Source: an uncultured Oscillospiraceae bacterium (GTDB taxonomy: Bacteria > Bacillota_A > Clostridia > Oscillospirales > Oscillospiraceae). From it: DNA of 18,147 bases. Of the stretch, positions 13,545 to 18,147 are shown one piece after another. The stretch is from contig CAAEDK010000030.1 of assembly GCA_900754605.1 (NCBI GenBank), positions 1 to 18,147 on the forward strand, read 5' to 3'. Made by a program: the position numbers and the translations under genes. Every line of letters starts with the position of its first letter. The stretch's first letter is position 1. The notes under the pieces are model-generated. The model was not told where the DNA came from, made no database searches, and worked only from the letters and a program-made list of their open reading frames with translations.

Positions 13545-14162
13545 TTACACGTGGAAGATCGACTCGATGATCCCGCCAAAGCCCATGAAGGACAGGGAGG
13601 TCACCGCGGCAGACACCAGAGTGATGGGCAGGCCCTCAAAGCACTTGGGGGTCACAGCCTCTTCCACTCTGCGGCGGACGCCGGAGAACAGCACCATGGC
13701 GACCAGGAAGCCGATGCCGGCGCCGGCGGCGCAGACGATGCTCTCCATGAAGCCGTATTTGTTGTCGATGTTCAGGATGGTCACACCCAGGATGGTGCAG
13801 TTGGTGGTGATCAGAGGAAGGTACACGCCCAGGGACTTGTACAGGGCGGGGATGAACTTCTTCAGGATGTTCTCCAGCAGCTGAACCAAGATGGCAATGA
13901 TCAGGATAAAAACGATGGTCTGGAGATAACCCAGATCCCGTGTGGTTCCTTCAGAACCGGCGGGAGTCAGCAGGAACATCTGGATGGGCCAGGTGGCGGC
14001 AGTAGCCAGCACCATGACGAAGGTAACGGCCAGGGACATACCCACGGCGCTGTCCAGCTTTTTGGACACACCGAGGAAGGGGCAGATGCCCAGGAACTTC
14101 ACCAGAACATAGTTATCAACCAAGATCATGGTGAAGAAAATGGATGCAAGCTTTACTGCCAT
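13545..14162 (-). CDS. rnfA: Rnf complex subunit A (integral membrane)
   Basis: This 205-aa subunit has about six membrane helices and forms the RnfA-RnfE pair, which pseudo-symmetrically holds a membrane-embedded [2Fe-2S] cluster. The likely ligands are Cys27 in FLGICPFLGVSKK and Cys122 in ITTNCTILGV. The ATG overlaps the rnfE stop (TAATG), with AGGAGG 9 nt upstream inside rnfE, so the two are translationally coupled. Confidence 0.95.
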   Translation of the reverse strand: MAVKLASIFFTMILVDNYVLVKFLGICPFLGVSKKLDSAVGMSLAVTFVMVLATAATWPIQMFLLTPAGSEGTTRDLGYLQTIVFILIIAILVQLLENILKKFIPALYKSLGVYLPLITTNCTILGVTILNIDNKYGFMESIVCAAGAGIGFLVAMVLFSGVRRRVEEAVTPKCFEGLPITLVSAAVTSLSFMGFGGIIESIFHV

Positions 14163-14857
14163 TACACATTTCCTCCTTCCACAGCCTCAGCAGGCGCAGC
14201 GGCCTTCTCCTTCTTGGGGCGGGTGGTCAGCCAAGTGGCCGCAGCCATCATCACGCCGAACACGAAGAAGCCGCCGGGAGCGCTGGTCATAATGGTGAAG
14301 GGATCGATGGACTCAGGCAGGACCTGAATCACAAAGTCCTTGCCCAGGGCGGGGATCAGCTCGCCCAGGCCGGCCATCCAAGTGCCGGAACCCAGGATCT
14401 CACGGATGGTGCCCATGATGGTCAGGGTGATGGTAAAGCCGATGCCCATGCCGATTCCGTCCAGAGCGGAATCCACAATGCCGTTCTTAGAGGCAAACAT
14501 CTCCGCACGGCCCAGGATGATGCAGTTGACCACGATCAGAGGCAGGTACACACCCAGGGACGCGTCCAGGGCGGGCACGAAGGCCTTGACCAGCATCTGG
14601 ACCACAGACACGAAGCCGGCAATGACCGTGATATAACAGGGGATACGCACCTGATCAGGAATAACCTTTCTCAGGGCAGAGATGACCACGTTGGAGCACA
14701 GCAGCACAAAGGTGGCCGCCAGGCCCATACCGATGCCGTTGGACGCCATGGTAGAGGTGGCCAGGGTGGGGCAGGTTCCCAGAACCAGCCGCAGAACAGG
14801 GTTTTCATTCAGAAAACCGTTGGTTAGGATCTTCAGTTTGCTATTCTTACTACTCAT
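14162..14857 (-). CDS. rnfE: Rnf complex subunit E (integral membrane)
   Basis: This 231-aa membrane protein is paralogous to RnfA. The half-cluster motifs are LGTCPTLATS (Cys29) and VVNCIILGRAEMFA (Cys112), and it has about six helices and a Lys/Ala-rich C-terminal tail. It starts 16 nt after the rnfG stop and overlaps rnfA by one base. Confidence 0.95.
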   Translation of the reverse strand: MSSKNSKLKILTNGFLNENPVLRLVLGTCPTLATSTMASNGIGMGLAATFVLLCSNVVISALRKVIPDQVRIPCYITVIAGFVSVVQMLVKAFVPALDASLGVYLPLIVVNCIILGRAEMFASKNGIVDSALDGIGMGIGFTITLTIMGTIREILGSGTWMAGLGELIPALGKDFVIQVLPESIDPFTIMTSAPGGFFVFGVMMAAATWLTTRPKKEKAAAPAEAVEGGNV

Positions 14858-14873
14858 CTTGACTCACCGCCTT

Positions 14874-15407
14874 TCAAGGAAGCTGGTTATAGGCGTCGAT
14901 TGCGGCATTGACCGCACTGAGCACCGCCTTACTGGAGATGGTGGCGCCGGTATAGGCGTTCACGTCCTGGTTCAGGACCAGCGCCTTCTCCGCAGACACA
15001 CCAGCGTAATTCGCCCAGTACTCCTCGTTGGCTGCCACGTTGCTGCCGATACCCTTGGTCTCAGCCTGCTCCGTGACCTTGATCTGCTTGATGGTATCAT
15101 CGGGGCCAAAAGCCACCATGACTACCACGTCGCCGCCGTAGCCCTTGCCGGAGGCAGTGATCACCGCGCCGGCACCGTTATCAGCGGTATAGACGCCAGA
15201 GACGTTCTCCACCGCCACGTCCTTCACCTCAGTGAAGCTGTCTGCTTCGGGCAGAAGCTCGGTACGGGCAGCCGTCTCAGCCGCCGCAGTGGCCGCTTGA
15301 ATGATGGGGGCGGTCCCCCCGTTGGTAGCCGCCAGTGCACCTGTCACGATCACGCAAATCACGGACAGGACCACAATGGGCTTAAAAATGCGATTCCAGT
15401 TATTCAT
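14874..15407 (-). CDS. rnfG: Rnf complex subunit G (covalent FMN protein)
   Basis: The 177-aa subunit has one N-terminal membrane helix (about 9-27) and an extracytoplasmic FMN-binding domain. ETKGIG (116-121) and YTGATISSKAV (152-162) are the signatures; Thr156 of TGAT is the expected FMN attachment site through a phosphoester bond. The ATG overlaps the rnfD stop by 4 nt (ATGA), with AAGGAGGG upstream. Flavin attachment needs an ApbE-type transferase, which is not encoded in this window. Confidence 0.95.
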   Translation of the reverse strand: MNNWNRIFKPIVVLSVICVIVTGALAATNGGTAPIIQAATAAAETAARTELLPEADSFTEVKDVAVENVSGVYTADNGAGAVITASGKGYGGDVVVMVAFGPDDTIKQIKVTEQAETKGIGSNVAANEEYWANYAGVSAEKALVLNQDVNAYTGATISSKAVLSAVNAAIDAYNQLP

Positions 15408-16333
15408 TTTGCGGCGCCCTCCTTCTTCTTCGTCTTGGCAATGCCCAGACGATCCTGACGGGTCAGGATCTCAATGTAGGGAACCAGCAGGTTCATCAGC
15501 AGGATGGCGAAGGAGACACCCTCGTTCATCGTACCAAGGAACCGAATGGCACAGGTGATAACGCCCAGGCCCAGTCCAAAGACGATCTTGCCCTTGGTGG
15601 TGGTGGGAGAGGTCACATAGTCGGTGGCCATGAAGAAGGCGCCCAGCATCAGGCCGCCGGAGAGCAGCTGATAGATGGGATCCCGGCCAGAGACCAGGGA
15701 GAGCACCGCCACAGTGGCCAGATAGGTGACCGGGATGGTGGGGCTGATGACCTTGGTAGCAATCAGGTACAGGCCGCCCAGCAGCAGAGTAATAGCGCAG
15801 GTCTCGCCCAGGACGCCGCCGTGGTTGCCCAGCAGCAGGGTCACATAGTCGATGCCCTCGGAGGAAGCCAGCGGGGTGGCAGTAGAGGTAGCGTCCGCTG
15901 GGAAACCATAGGTGGACATCCGGCTGGCAAAGCCCATAGCCAGAGCGATACGACCCACGATGGCAGGGTTGGCAAAGTTATAGCCCAAACCGCCAAAAAG
16001 CTGCTTGACGATCACGATGGCGATAAAAGCACCCACAATGGCCATCCACCAGGGCAGCGTAACCGGCAGGTTAAACGCAAGGATCATACCAGTTACCACT
16101 GCGGAGAAGTCGCTGATGGCCACCTCACGGCCCACCAGCTTGCAGTACAGGTACTCAAAAATCACACAGGCCGCCACAGTCACCGCAGTCAGGATCAGGG
16201 AGTTGATCCCGAAGATGATGACAGAGGCGATCAGCGTGGGCACCAGAGCAATGCAGACCCGCTGCATGATCTTTTGGGTGCTGTCCGCGCTGGTGATATG
16301 GGGCGCGGCAGTTACGATCAACTTATTGTCCAT
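15404..16333 (-). CDS. rnfD: Rnf complex subunit D (membrane, covalent FMN)
   Basis: This 309-aa multi-span protein is homologous to NqrB. The FMN attachment motif is in DATSTATPLA (147-156; Thr153 is the likely site). Other conserved blocks are GGLGYNFANPA (114-124) and ATDYVTSPT (236-244). I chose the ATG at 16333, which overlaps the rnfC stop as TGATG and has GGAGG 9 nt upstream; a GTG one codon earlier is also possible. RnfD is thought to be part of the ion-translocating core. Confidence 0.95.
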   Translation of the reverse strand: MDNKLIVTAAPHITSADSTQKIMQRVCIALVPTLIASVIIFGINSLILTAVTVAACVIFEYLYCKLVGREVAISDFSAVVTGMILAFNLPVTLPWWMAIVGAFIAIVIVKQLFGGLGYNFANPAIVGRIALAMGFASRMSTYGFPADATSTATPLASSEGIDYVTLLLGNHGGVLGETCAITLLLGGLYLIATKVISPTIPVTYLATVAVLSLVSGRDPIYQLLSGGLMLGAFFMATDYVTSPTTTKGKIVFGLGLGVITCAIRFLGTMNEGVSFAILLMNLLVPYIEILTRQDRLGIAKTKKKEGAAK

Positions 16334-17643
16334 CACTTCTTACCTCCATTCTTCATCATGATCTTTGCCAGAGCGATGGAGGGGGCCAGAGGCCGCTTGG
16401 CGGGGCAGACAAAGGAGCAGGTGCCGCAGCTCATGCACAGGTCGGCGTTTAGCTCCTGGAGCAGCTCCACATTGCCGTTCTCGTATGCCTTTACAATATC
16501 CTTTGCTGCCAGGCCCAGGGGGCAAGCGTTGACGCACCGGCCGCAGTGGATACAGTTGGTCTTTTTGGGTAGGCGGGCCAGCTTCTCAGAGAAGGCCAGA
16601 ACGGCGTTGTTGTTCTTCAGGATAGGCTGGGACAGATCGGCCACACAGGTACCCATCATGGGGCCGCCGTACAGCACTTTGCCAGGCTGGGCAGTCAGAC
16701 CGCCGCAGAAGTCCAGCAGTTCCTGGATGGGGGTGCCGATCAGTACCTCTACATTCTTCGGCTCCTTGACGATATCTCCGTCCACCGTCAGGCGCTTGGT
16801 GGTCAGAGGCATACCGGTCTCCAGATACTTGGAGACGAAAGCCACAGATGTGACATTCATCACGATCACACCCACATCAGAGGGCAGGCCGGGGAATGGA
16901 ACCTCACGGCCGGTGCAGTTCTCAATAAGCACCTTCTCAGCACCCTGAGGGTAGCGGCAGGGCAGCTGCTTGACCTCGATGCCAGGCGCATCAATAGCGG
17001 CCTTCATTTTGGCAATGGCCTCAGGCTTATTACCCTCAATGCCGATGATGCACTTGGGGATGTTCAGATACTTCATCACTGCCTTGATGCCGCCCAACAC
17101 GTGGTGGGTGTCCTCAAGGAAGCAGCGGTTATCCGAGGTGATATAGGGCTCACACTCAGCACCATTGATGAGCAGCGTATCGATCTCGTCCAGATTCTTG
17201 GGGGACAGCTTCACCGCCGTGGGGAAGCCGGCGCCGCCCAGACCTACCAGACCGCTGGCCCGGATGGCATCCACGAAGGACTTGTAGTCCGTCACCTCAG
17301 GGGGGGCAATAGCGGGGTCCACCTTTTGCTCACCATCGGGCACAATGACCACAGCGGTCTGTGTTGCACCGTTTGGGGCGGTAATGGTGGTGATCTCAGA
17401 AACCGTACCGGAGACGCCGGAATGGATGTCGGAGGACACAAAGCCACCGGACTTTCCGACGATGGTGCCTACGTACACCTGATCGCCCTTGGCCACAGCC
17501 GGAGACGCCGGAGCGCCAATGTGCTGGCCCATGGACAGGACGATCTTGGACGGAAGCGGCATCGCAACCGTCTCAAGGTTGGAAGTCCTCTTCTCGTGAG
17601 GAACTCCCGCGCCTTGCGCAGAGCGTTTGAGAAATTTACTCAT
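16333..17643 (-). CDS. rnfC: Rnf complex subunit C (NADH/FMN, Fe-S protein)
   Basis: This 436-aa peripheral subunit is the NAD+ reduction site of ferredoxin:NAD+ oxidoreductase. Features are an N-terminal barrel-sandwich-like region with QHIGAP and GDQVYVGTIVG, the NADH/FMN-binding GLVGLGGAGFPT (131-142) and NGAECEPYITSD (160-171). Two [4Fe-4S] sites, Cys364/367/370/374 and Cys403/406/409/413, complete it. The frame is open 36 codons further upstream, but ATG 17643 has GGGAGG at 11 nt and starts the usual protein. It is the first gene of the CDGEAB-ordered operon, the common clostridial order. The whole complex pumps Na+ or H+; the ion cannot be read from the sequence. Confidence 0.95.
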   Translation of the reverse strand: MSKFLKRSAQGAGVPHEKRTSNLETVAMPLPSKIVLSMGQHIGAPASPAVAKGDQVYVGTIVGKSGGFVSSDIHSGVSGTVSEITTITAPNGATQTAVVIVPDGEQKVDPAIAPPEVTDYKSFVDAIRASGLVGLGGAGFPTAVKLSPKNLDEIDTLLINGAECEPYITSDNRCFLEDTHHVLGGIKAVMKYLNIPKCIIGIEGNKPEAIAKMKAAIDAPGIEVKQLPCRYPQGAEKVLIENCTGREVPFPGLPSDVGVIVMNVTSVAFVSKYLETGMPLTTKRLTVDGDIVKEPKNVEVLIGTPIQELLDFCGGLTAQPGKVLYGGPMMGTCVADLSQPILKNNNAVLAFSEKLARLPKKTNCIHCGRCVNACPLGLAAKDIVKAYENGNVELLQELNADLCMSCGTCSFVCPAKRPLAPSIALAKIMMKNGGKK

Positions 17644-18030
17644 TCGGATTTCAACCTCCCTATACTGCAATTGCTGGGGAAAAATCGCATTTTTTCTGCC
17701 GGCGCTCTGACGCCCGCGGAGCACAGCTGGAGCATCCTCGGCAGCCCGCACCCGGATCCTTCAGCTGCGCCCCGGGACTCCCGTCCCCGGCTCTCGTTCA
17801 GCCCTCCCTAACTATGACTTTCCAACGGAAATTTTTCTGCCTGCGCGAGGCCTGCACGACACGACAAAGCCCGCCGCCCCCCTTTTTGAGCCTGAACAAA
17901 AAGCAGGGACGCCGGTCCACACGCAGGGACGGCACGGCCAAATCTCCCAATAGGAATAGGAGGAGGAAACAACCTGTCCCCTCTCCCGGCCTTCGGCCGC
18001 CGGAACTGCTCCAAACGGAACGGTTCGTTG
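17644..18030 (-). promoter_or_regulatory. Long 5' leader of the rnf operon
   Basis: About 390 nt lie between the predicted transcription start and rnfC. It is GC-rich and contains several possible hairpins: a 7-bp CCGGGAC stem with one bulge at 17772-17790, a CTTTTTG/CAAAAAG stem around 17882-17903, and a CTGCCG/CGGCAG pairing near 17697-17744. A 9-bp direct repeat (GCAGGGACG on the plus strand, at 17903 and 17923) is also present. No known riboswitch or T-box motif was recognised, and there is no convincing gene here. The leader may regulate rnf, or a nearer promoter was missed. Confidence 0.4.
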
Positions 18031-18036
18031 GTGTTT

Positions 18037-18065
18037 ATCATACACCCATTTTTACAAAAATGCAA
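18037..18065 (-). promoter_or_regulatory. Promoter of the rnf operon
   Basis: On the minus strand there is TTGCAT (18065-18060), a 17-bp spacer and TATGAT (18042-18037), in a locally AT-rich stretch. Start is predicted near 18030. It is the best sigma-A-type match upstream of rnfC in the window. Confidence 0.65.
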
Positions 18066-18147
18066 TCATTCTTTTCAAAGATTGCATGGAATTCCACCCT
18101 TGAACTTCCAGCACCCTGGCTGTACAGGTCAACAAAAAGCGGCGCGC

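Noticed and set aside
15821..16948. 375-codon plus-strand frame
   Set aside because: Antisense to rnfD and rnfC, with no coding signature.
17903..17931. Direct repeat GCAGGGACG considered as a CRISPR or repeat array
   Set aside because: Only two 9-bp copies with 11 bp between them; too short and too few for an array.
17808..18065. 85-codon (and overlapping 77-codon) frames upstream of rnfC
   Set aside because: Their starts lie in the rnf -35/-10 region, there is no ribosome binding site, and the translation is Arg/Pro/Gly-rich as expected from GC-rich noncoding leader.
18127..18147. GC-rich sequence followed by T5 on the minus strand at the right edge
   Set aside because: It could be half of a terminator for a gene outside the window, but only one arm is visible.

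Overview
The window looks like a chromosomal segment of a GC-rich, spore-forming, anaerobic clostridium, most likely an Oscillospiraceae-type gut organism (Flavonifractor/Intestinimonas-like). That placement is inference. It rests on an rnfCDGEAB operon, CotF-type spore coat proteins, Mini-III RNase, RqcH, strong GGAGG ribosome binding sites, and a Na+-decarboxylase beta subunit with a very small partner. There are no phage genes, transposases, CRISPR arrays or rRNA genes. Only one pair of hairpins at the left edge hints at an old mobile-element end.

Layout. At 1-404 there are tandem hairpins, a terminator, tRNA-Ser(GGA) on the minus strand with its promoter, and an isolated hairpin. At 476-1378 (minus) is a predicted membrane protein of unknown function, divergent from rsmA (1536-2411). 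Each has its own promoter, and the two promoters sit back to back. On the plus strand follow pckA (2593-4203, own promoter and terminator), mrnC and rqcH (4343-6572, an apparent operon), and a small unknown protein (6821-7090) that ends in a strong terminator.

From 7180 onward every gene is on the minus strand. The units, read along the window, are: oadB with a 42-aa OadG-like gene (7180-8471) behind a structured leader and terminator; an HD-domain hydrolase (8844-9443); a DegV protein (9594-10430); trmD (10510-11268); an unknown gene plus two CotF-like coat genes (11525-12575); and rnfCDGEAB (12724-17643) behind a leader of about 390 nt.

How it fits together. Several genes concern anaerobic energy metabolism. 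Rnf couples ferredoxin:NAD+ electron transfer to Na+ or H+ pumping. OadB/OadG belong to the Na+-pumping decarboxylase family, and PckA links oxaloacetate and PEP with ATP. RsmA, TrmD, Mini-III, RqcH and tRNA-Ser serve rRNA/tRNA maturation and ribosome rescue, and the coat genes serve sporulation.

The most interesting element is the leader of oadB (8601-8735, minus strand). It has an extended -10 promoter, a GGGGAGUAG-containing stem-loop, a long stem with a large purine-rich internal loop, and then a strong intrinsic terminator ahead of a Na+-pump gene. This is the architecture of a metal-ion riboswitch. Second is the 42-aa OadG-like gene, which is easily missed by gene callers.
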